DNA of 64,000 nucleotides from Nissolia schottii. Its lineage: Eukaryota; Streptophyta; Magnoliopsida; Fabales; Fabaceae. Positions within the stretch are counted from its first letter, which is position 1. Every line of letters starts with the position of its first letter. The notes under the pieces were generated by a model. That model saw only the letters and a program-made list of their open reading frames with translations, was not told where the DNA came from and did no database searches. Shown piece after piece: positions 47,526 through 59,100 of the stretch. The translations under genes and the position numbers were made by a program. The stretch covers positions 131,215 through 195,214 of the forward strand of contig QANU01008436.1 of assembly GCA_003254905.1 (NCBI GenBank), given 5' to 3'.

Positions 47526-50505
47526 TGTTTCTCCATGTACCTTAGGAAGGGTGGGTAAGACCTTAGGAAGGGCCGTAGGACCTTAGGAAGGGTTATGGCA
47601 AAGAGGAGACCTTGGTAACCCTTAGCAGGGGACCGTTGCAATGGTCATTCACCACTACAGCAGTACGAAGGATGTTAGCTCATATTGTTTAGTTTTCTTT
47701 GGGGAGAGGTTTTGCTTCCCTATAAATAAAGACACCCTAGTAGAGCTTCAATTGCTAATTCCTTCAAAGATTATAAAGTTCTACTCAATGTTGGGACCTT
47801 TTCTCAAGTACTAAGTGTTCAGTTGTAGGGAAATAGTGCCTCCACATAGGGTAGGTCCTTTAGGATGTTAGGGTGGCTTAGGATAGTAGGCATGGAGCCA
47901 CTACTATTGTAGTGGCAACGCTGTGGCGGTCCACAAGCATTGTGGCCATGTTAGTTAGCTATAATGATTTTGTTTGCTACAGCGACACCCTATAGTGGTA
48001 TTTTTCCTTTCAAACTAATAGTTTCTTATAGTGTGGTGGTTTTATCGATCCAAGTGCTAACACGACGCCTCTCAGAGCTTCAAGTGCAGTGTTCCTCAGT
48101 CTTTATCCTTTTTAAGTGAGTGGAGGTCTCAGTATGTCGACAGTTGTGCCATTTCACGGTACCGTAAATAGAGTTAGTTTTGCTTTATTTACTTCAGTTA
48201 TTTATATGCTTAGTATCTGCATTCGTAGGCCTAGGTAGAGACTTATATGCTCGGGTGTAACAGGTTAAGATTATGCTAGGTTCTCCATAATTGGTAGTAA
48301 CATAGGTTATACAGATATAATGATTAGTTCAATATGCAAGTGTTGTGGTTAGATCACCAAGATAATTAACATCATAATCAATATACCATATAAATCCTAG
48401 GATAACAGACTTAGAGTTTCATATTAGTTAGATCAATGGTATATAATCCTTGCCCCGACACGAGTTCAACATACTAGATAAGTCCAATCACCAAATTTAG
48501 TGTATCCACAGACCTAGTTATCCAGCATAGTTCCTATAGTTAAGAGATAGTTTAGAACTAGTAATCGGTGTAGATACGTCAACCTAGTTGTTAGTTCTAT
48601 GATAGTTAGTCAGTAAAGTAGTAGCACCTTAGTTCCAAGTCCATGGAAGTTAGCTTAGTATATACCTAATAGACCATTAGTAGTTATCCAATATCTCGCA
48701 CGATAAAGAGACATAATCAATCATAACAGGATAGTTAGTTAGCACATTAGTACCAACCAATAGCTCTAATAGTTAGTCAGTATAGAAGTAGCAACTAGCC
48801 AAGCATAGATGCAATAGACCAATGAAAGTCATATGATAGGTAACCAATGAAGTCATGTCAGTAGTAGATTGGTGGCAGTTAGCCACTATGTCATCCCAAT
48901 ATGGCCAGTGGTCATAGGACAGTTGTAAACCATGTAGTTAGACAGTGTATTCATAGTAAAGTACCCAACCAGTGTAGACATAGTCATATCATTAGTAGAA
49001 ATCAAACCAGTAAGTTAGTGTACTTAGTAAGGATAGATTAGCCAGTCAATAGTGATAAGGTAGAGTCATCATAGGATGTTAGAACTATCAACAAGTGTAG
49101 TTGTCCTAGAGTAGCCAATTATTGCAGGTCCGAAACTAGTGATAGATAGAGGTAGAAGTTAGAGTAGCCAGTCAACATATAGATAGTAGAACCAGTGTAG
49201 GGTGTTAGACTAGATATCTAGTGTTGCCAGCCAAGGTAGTCAACTCAATCAGTCGGTATAGTCAATTAGAGTAACAAGCATTTATCTGTTACTAGTCACT
49301 TGGTTAGTGTTAGGTGGAGCAAGTGACAACCTTAACCTTATTAGTTTATTCAGTTATAATAATTCAGAAAGGTAAAATAACTTAGTAAAAGAACTAGACA
49401 TAGTAATCAACATAGTCAATAGCCACTTAGCATAACACCTAGATGTTAGGATGATGAATGAAGTAACCAAAGTAACCAAAATAACTTAAGTAGCATAGAC
49501 AATGCAAATAATCCAATAACCCATATAATCAATAACTCAGATAAGACATGCATGAATCAATAGTATTAGGTCAGGATCTCACTGAGAAATATAGTATTCA
49601 AATGATGTGCATGTGGTTGTTCTGTGTGTAGCTTATGTGTCTGGTTCAGCGTGCCCAGGCAGGTACCGATAGGACTTGTCCTAGTGAAGCAAGGATGAAG
49701 ATCAATCTCTCCTTGACTGGGAATTGAGAACCAATCTCTCCTTAACCCCTCATGATAAGGCAGATAGATTCAATATTAGCAGACTGCATGGCCTTTCAGT
49801 TCATTTACCAATGATCCACGTGACACCATCATTCAGCTAGGAAAGTTATGCAGATACACCGTAAGACCTAATACATAGATCAACATATAACTTAGTAGCG
49901 GTGTGATTACCTTCAGTGTGCGCGTCAATGTTTGTTTAGTCATGTGTTATAATTCTCCCAGTTAGATTATTGTGTTCTCAATTGTGTATGCCATATTAAT
50001 GCTCTGTATATGTATATGTATCATTTAGTTCTTGCTTTATTGTTAACTATTGATATATATGATTATCCAGGCTTAGTTATGCTATGTGGTGTGGTACCAT
50101 GGTGCCCATTCATTGAGTGATGAACTCACTCATCATCTATATATTTCAGTTCATGATGAGAATATGGTGTTGATTTTCTAACTCAGTAGCAATACCAGTC
50201 TCTGAGTCTGTGGTAAGCTCCACTTTGTAGTGGAGTAATCAATGTCTTAGTTGGTAGTTGCTCCAATAGGTCACAAGCAAGATCTTCGAACGTCATGCTT
50301 AGATATAGATGGAGTTAATAACTATTACAACTATGCATATCAGTTAAACAATTATTTTCAGTTGTAACAGTTCACCGTTTTTAGTTGTAAAGAGAAAATT
50401 CATTTTGAAATATAGTTATATTCCATGCACATTCACGTTTTATGACGTTTAGAGGCTTTTGCAATGGAACCAGTCCCTTGAATGTCGGTCTTGACCTCCG
50501 GGTCA
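47526..50505 (+). mobile_element. 2.98-kb solo-LTR-like insertion in the LINE
   Basis: It begins TGTTTCTCCATG and ends CTCCGGGTCA, with TGACT (47521-47525) before and TGACA (50506-50510) after. Removing it brings the LINE reading back together across VMT. It contains a TATAAATA box (47721), triple ACCTTAGGAAGGG near 47540-47590, a 1.3-kb low-complexity TAGT/CAGTA-rich stretch (48230-49560) and a gypsy-type tail (TTTTATGACGTTTAGAGGCTT). No gag-pol, primer-binding site or second LTR copy was found, so a solo LTR is the simplest reading. Confidence 0.75.
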
Positions 50506-51434
50506 TGACAAAACTATATTGTTCATCTTATTATATCTTTTGCAAAGTCCTCCTAACTCTCTATTCTCTGGAGAAGATCTTGGTTGAACAACTTTGCCCC
50601 TCTTTCGGGGTCTCCACCAAGGTGATCTATGTTAGACTTGGCAATTAATACTCAAGAAGGGGTGAATTAGGTATTTAAGAAATTATTCTAATTTTGACAA
50701 ATATTGCATTTTCATGCAATCAAAGTTATCACACAGCAGAATATATCAATTAAGGAGATAATTATAAGCTTGCTCAATTATGTATGTTGATTGAACAATA
50801 AAATCAATAGAGCAACTTATAAACAATTATCAACAAATGCATCATATTGCAATTCTCAATTATGCAAGACAATAATATAAGTTTGCAATAAATAAAGAAA
50901 TAGAGTTAGAGAGATTGCAAACAGTGATTTATCCTGATTCAACCACCATTTGTGATCTATGTCTAGTCCCCAAGCAGCTTGCTCAATATTTCTCCACTAT
51001 CATCAAGCTTCTAACTTAGGTGCTTGAAAAACCTTTACATCTAAGAGCACTCCTCATACTTAGAATCCCCAACTTTGTGTTTGAGCCTCAAGAACCAATC
51101 CTTAGGGATACCACACCTTAAGTAACTAGAGGGATACCTCGCCCTCTTTAGAAATGTATAGAATTTTTGTAGGAAAAGAAACTCTCTCAAAGAGTGGATG
51201 ATATAAATTTAATCACTACTAGGAGTATTGATAATATCTCTCTTTTGCTCTTATGATGATGGAAAATATCATTCCATTGATAGTAAGAAATATAAGGATG
51301 ATGGGAAATCAAGAGCTTAGATAGAAATGTGAGTATAATGGGTATTTATAGAGTTTGTAAGTGTATTAGTCGTTACTCATTAATTCTCCAATTTTAATTT
51401 GTTGAAAACTAGCTATTTCTATCTTCTGTTAAAG

Positions 51435-51683
51435 AGTCATTCGAATGACTCTCGTTGGTCATTCGAATGACCTATGCAATTTAGCTATTATATGTCCTTT
51501 GTATCAGATTCATTCGAATGACATTACCTGAGTCATTCGAATGACTAGTGCTTTACATAGGTCACAGAGAGCATGAAAGCTTTGGTAATCGAATAACTCA
51601 TGCGAATGCCTTTTGAGACAGAGTCATTCGAATGACTTGCTCATGAGTCATTCGAATGACTTGCAATAGTCATTCGATTGACT
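51435..51683. repeat. Cluster of GTCATTCGAATGAC palindromes inside an LTR
   Basis: Five perfect copies of the self-complementary 14-mer GTCATTCGAATGAC lie at 51436-51449, 51458-51471, 51532-51545, 51623-51636 and 51647-51660. Partial copies lie at 51511-51520 (CATTCGAATG core) and 51668-51683 (one mismatch). Four of the five extend to 16-bp palindromes as AGTC...GACT, and one as GGTC...GACC. Spacing is irregular, so this is not a simple tandem array. Confidence 0.9.
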
Positions 51684-51795
51684 TATGTAAGTCTTAGCCA
51701 ATCTCATCATTTTTCCTATCTTTTTGATTCCTTTATTTATCTAATTCATTTTTAGTTCCTAGAATCAAAATATCATTTAAGAGCATCATTCTAAG

Positions 51796-51799
<4 letters not shown>

Positions 51800-51836
<37 letters not shown>
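51800..51836. repeat. (TA)n microsatellite
   Basis: Uninterrupted TA run of about 18 units, inside the SIRE-like LTR. Confidence 0.95.
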
Positions 51837-51839
<3 letters not shown>

Positions 51840-53930
51840 CCTTTGACAAGAATACCTTAAGTCCTAGTAGACTATATCTTTTTGACAACTTGCTTAGACT
51901 TGGTATTCTTCATGAATCACATCTTTGACATAACCATGTTTTTCATAGAATAAACATTTTATGCTCCGCCTTTTTACTTACGACATCATATGAATATGTT
52001 CCTTCTTGTTCCATCTTGTTCTTGATACCTTGGACTTTTCTGTACATAAGATTATTCACTTGAAAGTATAGTTAGTCCAATGTGTTTCAATTCCTTAATA
52101 TGCATCTATAGATCAATCAATGCACCATGCATATACAATTAGACAAGGATCACTTCATTATATTAATCAAATAATATTCTTTGCCTAACATGCATGCATT
52201 CTAACACTATAGCACTTGATATTCATGCATATACACATATCCAAAGTTAATCCTTCAATACACATATAATTCATTATTGGATGTGTTCTCAAAAGGATAT
52301 TTCTCATATATCATTGTATGATGTGTAAGCTATATGATACCATCAAGTTCAATCATACAAGATCAAATGTATTCTATTTAACATATAGCATCCTTTTGCA
52401 TTCTAATTGTCATGATGTGTTTGTTATGTTCTATTTGTCATCATTAAGATATATTGAATTAAATAGAACAACTAGGGAAACCTAGTTCTACAAACATAAG
52501 CATAGACAATATGCATGGACAATTAGAGTATCTTGTATTTGTCATCATCAAAACATATTGTATTAAACAATTAGAATGACTAGGTAAACCTAGTTCCACA
52601 ACCTAATTTCTCTTAACCTCTGTGTGCTTTGTATGGAGGGCTGTTGTTGATTATGTAGCTAGTGAGATGCTAGGAATGACAACCTATTCACATCTCTAGG
52701 GGAGCTCCTCTGATTTCTTGCATTCTCTTTGTTGATGATGTGCTCCTTTTTTACAAGGCTTATAAGTCTCAGATTCATTGTATGAAAGAGATTGGACATG
52801 TTTTGTGTTGCGTTTGGCCTCAAGGTAGTGTGATCATTTTACTAGTATTTAATCTAGTTTAGGTTTTAATTGTGTTCAAGGACATGTTAAGAGAGATTAG
52901 CTTAATCATATTATTGATAAAATGTAAACCCACTTGTCTATTTGGAAGGGAAAACTCTTGAATCAGGTGCACCATCTTTGCCTTTCTTAATCTGCATTAC
53001 AATGATTCCCTATTTATTCTATGCAAGTTCAACGATTACCCTCATATATTTATGCTAGATTGAATGGCATGGCTTGAAATTTTCTTTGTAAAGCAACTAG
53101 TGAAGATCATGCTTTAAACTTGTTTTCCTGGGACACTTTGACATTGCCAAAGAACTGTAATGGTCTTGGCCTGAAAGATGATCGTGCGATGAACTCTGCT
53201 CTTTTAGGTAAACTTGTTTTGAAATTTTTAATGAAACCAAATGCTTCTTGGGTATAAGTCCCTACTAATAAATATATGTATCAGGGTGATCTTATGGAGG
53301 TCGTGCGTATTGGGGATGGTGAATCTTTCTTTTCGAATTCTAACTGGCTGGGATTAATTAAATTGTATTTTGAATCTCCATTTGTTCACATCTTGGACAC
53401 AACTAAATGTGTTTGCAATGTTTGGCGAGAGGAATGTTGGTTTGTAGACTCCCTGTTGCAAGTTCTCCTTGGTGACATTTTATATTATATTTTGGCCTCA
53501 CAGTAACCCTCTTTTCATGGCTCCATTGGTTGGGTATAGCATGAACATGGAGATGGATTTTTTTTTTGCTTCTTCAACTTACCAGTTGTAGTGTCAGTGG
53601 GTGTAGCGTCTGTAGGATCCTAGCTATATCGACTCTCTTCATTGGAAGTGGGTATGAAAGGTTAAGTATCTTGAGATTAGGTTTCTGCTTTGGATTTGTC
53701 TCTATAATGTGTTACCTAATCGTACTCCGACATCACTATGGAATGGTTTCTTATTCGATTTTTCCTCATTGTGATAAACATGTTGAAGATGGCGTGCACT
53801 ATCTTTGTTATTGTCAGCTAGTCAAGCCTCTTTTGGCTGGGTTTGGCTTTGACATGAATTAATTTTGTATCCTTCCTTGCAAGGATTGCTCTCTCAATAT
53901 TTTTGGAGCTCAGATTGTGCCCTTTTTTTA

Positions 53931-56148
53931 GTTGGGAATTGGTGGGCGCAACGGTAGTGGAAAGAACCATGCCATATTTGAAGAAGGATGGCCCTAACCT
54001 CTGAAGAAAGTAATGCATTTTGTTTTGTAGCAATATTTTGAAATTGTTCATGTCTTGCCTTTTGATATGGAATGGCATGGTGCGACAAGTGGTGGTCGGT
54101 CGCTGGCCAACGATGGTTTGTCACCGGTTGGCGATGGTTGGTCGTCGGTCGGCGGCGGTCGACCGACGGGTGGTGTTGAGTTAGCATATGAGGTTTGGGA
54201 GCAATTTGATCTTTTCATGTGTTAAAGCATTCCAATCTCATGGGAATCCAACAATCCATGGAGGATGTGGGAATGAAAATGAGACCGTTTTCATTATTGA
54301 AAATACAAGTTACCTAGGAATATTTTTAAAATCTTGAATCCAATATTAGAATGTTGCATTCTCATGCCACATTATCAAGAATGTGAGAAGATTCTGTGAA
54401 CGATATGTCTCCTAAGAATATGACAGCTGATACAGAGATTTAAGACTACTCCATACTCAAAATCAGATATCAAAGCTTTGACATTTGATTAAAAAAAATG
54501 AAACTCATCCATTTAATTGCACCTAAGTTAGACGTCGGATTATAATTATTAGCAAAATAATTACTCTCATTTAAAACTTCTCAACGCCAACAAAGTAATG
54601 TGGTAGCGCCAAGCTGGAGTGTTACTGTTACGTGTGAGGTAGGTCAAATACCACAACATTTCCTAATGTAACCGTCAACTCATATCGGACCCAAAAAAAC
54701 AAACAACAGCGCACACCAAACAAAACAAACAAAGAAAAAGAAAATAAAACATTTAAAAATGCCACGAAAAGGGACAAACCACGTTCAATTTTCAATGCAC
54801 ATATAACATAACTCTCCACCCTCTCATCTCTCTCTCTTCCCTAATGGTTTCCCCACTCATCTCTCTCTCTTCCTTAATGGTCTTACACTTTTTAGAACTT
54901 ACATAAATTATATTTAATGTATGGTCAAAAAAATTTACTCAGCATTAATGTTTGAGTAAATTGTCATATACAACCCTAATGTATTTTTTTAGTGTCATTT
55001 AATTAAATTATTTGAGCAATGTTTAAATTTTTTAATTTATCTTTTTAATTTTTTTAAATTAACTAAGATAAAAAGTGAATGTAATTAATGTCTTAAAATT
55101 TTAAAAACATTCACTTTTTATCTTATTTAATAATGAAAAAAGTTTTTTAAAAAGATGAATGATAAAAGCTAACAAGTACCCTTACTTATTGGTTAAGGTG
55201 ATAAAATTATAATGTTTTGAGTTTTTACATGTTTTCAATACATTAAAGATTTGTTGATTTTAATTTTTTCATACAAATTAAAAGACACCTGTTAACAAAT
55301 CTGAATTAAGAGACCTAAACTTTACTCAATTATTATATATATATATTAAAGTAATAGAAAGGAGAATTAATTATTTATGTAACCTTATTTAATTAAATGT
55401 CAATATAAAAAACTTTATATTGTGATTACATAATAATTAAATTCTAATTTTTATATTTTATATATTTTTTTAAATAAAAAAATTTTCAATCATGTCTTAA
55501 ATATGAGAAATAAAATTAAAATAAAAAATTTTAAGATTATAAAATATTAAATGTCATTCAAAACATATAAGTTCCAAATTTTTTAAAATTTTATATATAT
55601 ATATATACACACACACTTATTTAACAAGTGCCCTGGTAACAAGTTTGTATGTTGTTAATAAAATCCTTTAAATAATAGAAATTCACATCAATGATTTATA
55701 AGTTTCTCAAACTATATAACTAAACATGATCCATGACCATTCACATATTTCTCCTCAGTTTCACTTCTCATTTTTCAAACTCACACAAGTAATTATTTAC
55801 AATTAAAAAAAATCGAAAACACACCCCCAGCTAGTTCCTTTCTTTTCTTCTCCTCCCTACCCTCACTTTCTTCGTTTTGTTTTCTTTTCCTCACTTTCCC
55901 CCCTCTCTCTCTCTCACTTTTTTTTTTTTTCCCTCTTTTGAAATTTTTTTGGGGGCGTTCCTCTTTCTAGTTTTTGGATTGGAGTTGTGAGGGGGGGTTG
56001 GGTCTTTTCCCTCTCACTCTCTCTGTCACACATAAAGAAAAACACTTTGCCGGAAAATCCTCTACCGATTTTCTCTCCTGCCAAACGCAGACAACCACCA
56101 CCTCCAAAAATAGAAAGGAGAAAAAGGAAAACGGTGGCGCAAGGTCAA
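53931..56148. other. Intergenic DNA and 5' region of the PP2C gene
   Basis: A short block of reiterated GGTCGGTCG/CGATGGTTGG words lies at 54085-54180. It is followed by AT-rich DNA to about 55780, with TA/CA runs near 55335 and 55595. From ~55830 the sequence becomes strongly pyrimidine-rich (CTCTCTCTCTCAC, T12), which probably marks the promoter/5' UTR of the PP2C gene. Confidence 0.55.
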
Positions 56149-56154
56149 ATGTGA
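56149..56154 (+). promoter_or_regulatory. Start-stop AUG-UGA overlapping the PP2C main start
   Basis: The junction reads TCAAATGTGATGGGAAG. An ATG at 56149 is followed at once by TGA, and the A of that stop is the A of the main ATG (56154). The first ATG has a weak context (C at -3, T at +4); the main one has G at -3 and G at +4. A ribosome starting at the first AUG would terminate on the main start codon. Confidence 0.65.
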
Positions 56155-59100
56155 TGGGAAGTGGAGTCTCTACCCTCTGTTCGTGCCTCGAACCGGCGGC
56201 GAACCGGACCAACGAACCGGACCAGGACGTGATCTTCGCGGCCACTGAGCCCCTAGACGAAACCCTAGGCCACTCATTCTGCTACGTGAGATCCTCCAAC
56301 CGCTTCCTCTCACCAACCCACTCCGATCGCTTCGTCTCACCATCTGCATCCCTTCGCTTCTCCCCGACCCACGACCCGGTCCCCAGGGCCCGACTCGACC
56401 CACCCGAAACCGCCTTCAAGGCCATTTCCGGAGCCTCCGTCAGCGCCAACAGCTCCGTCCCCAAAACCGTTATTCAGTTAGACGAGGAGGCCGCCGATTG
56501 CGCCGGTAACAGAGGAGGAGGAGGAGGAGGGACGTTTGTGAACGGTTTCGAGAGCACGTCGTCGTTTAGCGCCCTACCGCTCCAGCCGGTTCCCCGCGGA
56601 GGAGGGGGAGAACCTTCTGGAACCTTCGAAAGGGGAGGGTTCTTCCTCTCCGGCCCAATCGAGAGCGGCGCGCTCTCCGGGCCGCTGAACTCCGGTGCGG
56701 CCGCCGAAGGCGGCTGCGGTGCCGGAGGAGTTCCTTTCTCGGCGCCGCTGGGCGGGGTCTATGTGAAGAAGAAGCGGAAGAAGAGCGTGTCGGGGTTACG
56801 GAAGGCGTTTCAGCGGAGCGCGCCGGAGAAGAAGCGGCCGTGGGTGGTGCCGGTGCTGAACTTCGTCGGGAGGAAGGAGGTTCCGGCGAGCGAGGCGAAG
56901 CCGGCAGCGGCGGAGGCGAGGTGGGAGGACAATGTGCAGTGGGCGCTGGGAAAGGCCGGTGAAGACAGGGTCCACGTGGTGGTATCGGAGGAGCAGGGGT
57001 GGCTGTTCGTTGGGATTTACGACGGTTTCAACGGCCCTGACGCGCCGGAGTTCCTGATGGGCCACCTCTACCGTGCCGTGCACCACGAGCTCCAGGGCTT
57101 GTTCTGGGAAGCCGAGGGAACTGAGGTGAGTAACGATTCGAGTGTTCCGGCAGCTGAAAGTACAGTTGTGGTTGGTGCTGATGATGTGAAGAATGGCGAA
57201 GGCGATGCTGGAGAAGACTCGAATTCGCGCTCTGCGGCGGTGAAGAAGGTGACATTTCAGGCGGAGGGAACGGAGAGTAGGAGGCGCAGGCTTTGGGAAT
57301 TTCTCGCTGAAGACCCTGAAGATGGCCTTGACCTTTCGGGGTCCGATAGGTTTGCGTTTTCTGTTGATGATGCCCTCAGCATTAACAATGCCAATGCAGG
57401 ATCTGCGGTTAGCAGAAGGTGGCTGTTACTGTCGAAATTAAAGCTTGGATTGTCGAAGCATAAGGAGGGTCATGGTAGGAAGTTGTTGCCGTGGAGTTTA
57501 GGCGTGGAGGGGAAGGAGAAGGTTGAGGTGGAGACGGAGAATCAGACAGAAGAGAAGTCTTCCGGTGCCAATGTTGGTGTTGGTGGTGGTGGAAGGAAGC
57601 GGAAGGTGGGACCAGTGGATCATGATCTGGTTTTGAGAGCATTGTCTCGGGCACTTGAGGTGACCGAGCTCGCATATTTGGATATGACGGATAAGCTGCT
57701 TGATACAAATCCAGAACTTGCTTTGATGGGTTCATGTTTGCTGGTTGTTTTGATGAGGGATGAGGATGTGTATGTGATGAATGTTGGGGACAGCCGCGCT
57801 ATTGTTGCGCATTATGAGCCCAAAGAGGGTGCTGCTAGTGTGGAATCGGTAAGCAAGGGGGGCGTTGGGCCAAGCACCGAGAGCATAGTGGAGGAGCCCG
57901 TAGCTTTAGGTGAATGTGAAGTTGAAAACACAGGCAAATTAGGTAGTGTGGGTCCTGCTCAAGAAATGAGGTTGGCTGCATTGCAGCTGTCCACTGACCA
58001 CAGCACCAGCATTGAAGAAGTAAGTTTAATTTTGAATTGGTTGGACTTTAGGTGAAATGGTTTCTTCTTTAATTTGTGATTTTTCAGTGGATAACTGTTA
58101 AGCTTAACTGTCTTCACAATTGTAAAGCATCATGCGTGTGCTTTTGAATGTATACCCATAGTTACGTTTGTGTAGTTTTCCTCAAGCAGACTGCATTCGT
58201 ATCAGGGATGCCATTGTTTCTTTCACTAAATCCAGCATTTTGCTTTTGTATCAAGTTGCATTAAAGTTTTAGATTTGGTAACATGTATTGAGTAATTTCT
58301 GACTATATTTAAGAGGTTGGATCATTGGCTTCATGATTATTTGTGGTTCTTGTTTTGGTTATGAATAATTATGACTATATTTAGTCTTGTTTCCCTTTTT
58401 CTTCAGGTTATATCGGATTTCTAAAATGTGGAGCTTATTCTTTTGCAGGAAGTCATTAGAATTAAGAATGAGCACCCTGATGATTCTCAATGTATAGTCA
58501 ATGATAGAGTAAAAGGTCGTCTTAAGGTCACCAGAGCTTTTGGGGCAGGATTTTTGAAACAGGTGTCTTTCTAAATAATTTGTTTTAATGTAATGCATTT
58601 CTATAAATTTATAAACTGTGTGCCTCTGAACTATTCTTTCCTTCCTTTGTGTGAATGATAGAGAATCCAGTGTGCTGCTTTCTGCAGATCATACATTATG
58701 GAATATAATAAATCAAGTTAATTCTTTGTGTAATCCGGACGAAGTTTTATTATTTTTCTTTTTGGATAAAAGCGAATGGAGTTTTATTATTCATCTTGCT
58801 TTGTGCCATCCTTTGTGTGTATCTGTGTTTATGTTACAGTTTTTGAATCAATACATGCAAGTAGATGAGTTTTAAACAGATGTATGAAGTTGTGAACATA
58901 TTTATATGCATTGTATTGATCTTTTCACATTCATAGAAGGAGATATCTTATTGTTCATGATTCCTTTGTGTTTTCACCGTAAAATTTTGGCTTGGAGATA
59001 CTTTCGTTCATATTAGTTACTATGAGAATACCACTGTGTAAGACTCTTGCATGCTCAGCTAAAAATGAAAGGGTAAAATTGCAAGACTTGCCACATGAAT

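Larger units (their letters stand above)
50630..52600 (+). mobile_element. 1.97-kb solo-LTR-like insertion, SIRE/Maximus-type
   Basis: It begins TGTTAGACTTGGCAATTAAT-ACTCAAGAAGGGGTGAATTAG and ends AACCTAGTTCCACA, with ATCTA (50625-50629) before and ACCTA (52601-52605) after. Joining the flanks restores the LINE reading GDLISLNLCVLCME. TTTGTCATCATCAAAAC near the 3' end supports the copia SIRE/Maximus lineage. It carries a palindrome cluster (51435-51683) and a (TA)n run (51800-51836). No internal domain was found. Confidence 0.78.
46030..53930 (+). pseudogene. Degenerate L1-type LINE interrupted by two LTR insertions
   Basis: Fragments in shifting plus-strand frames follow the order of a plant L1. 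An endonuclease end comes first (SDCDIMDIGVIENKFMWVHK, LDKVLVPCDWRLAF, LHCDHSSHFLW at 46210-46400). Reverse transcriptase follows (YGLHPIFFKKYWNLVG near 47070, RPIGLCNVIYKV near 47240, FKVDLKKAYDR near 47430, then CPSFGV-type sequence near 50600 and LCVLCMEG near 52620). The catalytic FVDD box (LFVDDVLLF) lies near 52730. A zinc-binding C-terminus follows (FLLWICLYNVLP and CDKHVEDGVHYLCYC, 53680-53815). Many stops and frameshifts make it inactive. Host segments of the LINE are 46030-47525, 50506-50629 and 52601-53930. Confidence 0.85.

Noticed and set aside
47526..50505. Complete LTR retrotransposon
   Set aside because: No gag-pol, primer-binding site or repeated LTR inside, so a solo LTR is the simpler reading.
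53894..54187. 97-codon His/Pro/Arg-rich frame
   Set aside because: It is the antisense of a short GGTCGGTCG-type repeat next to the LINE tail.
56170..57735. Several minus-strand frames opposite PP2C exon 1
   Set aside because: Shadow frames caused by the GC-rich coding exon.
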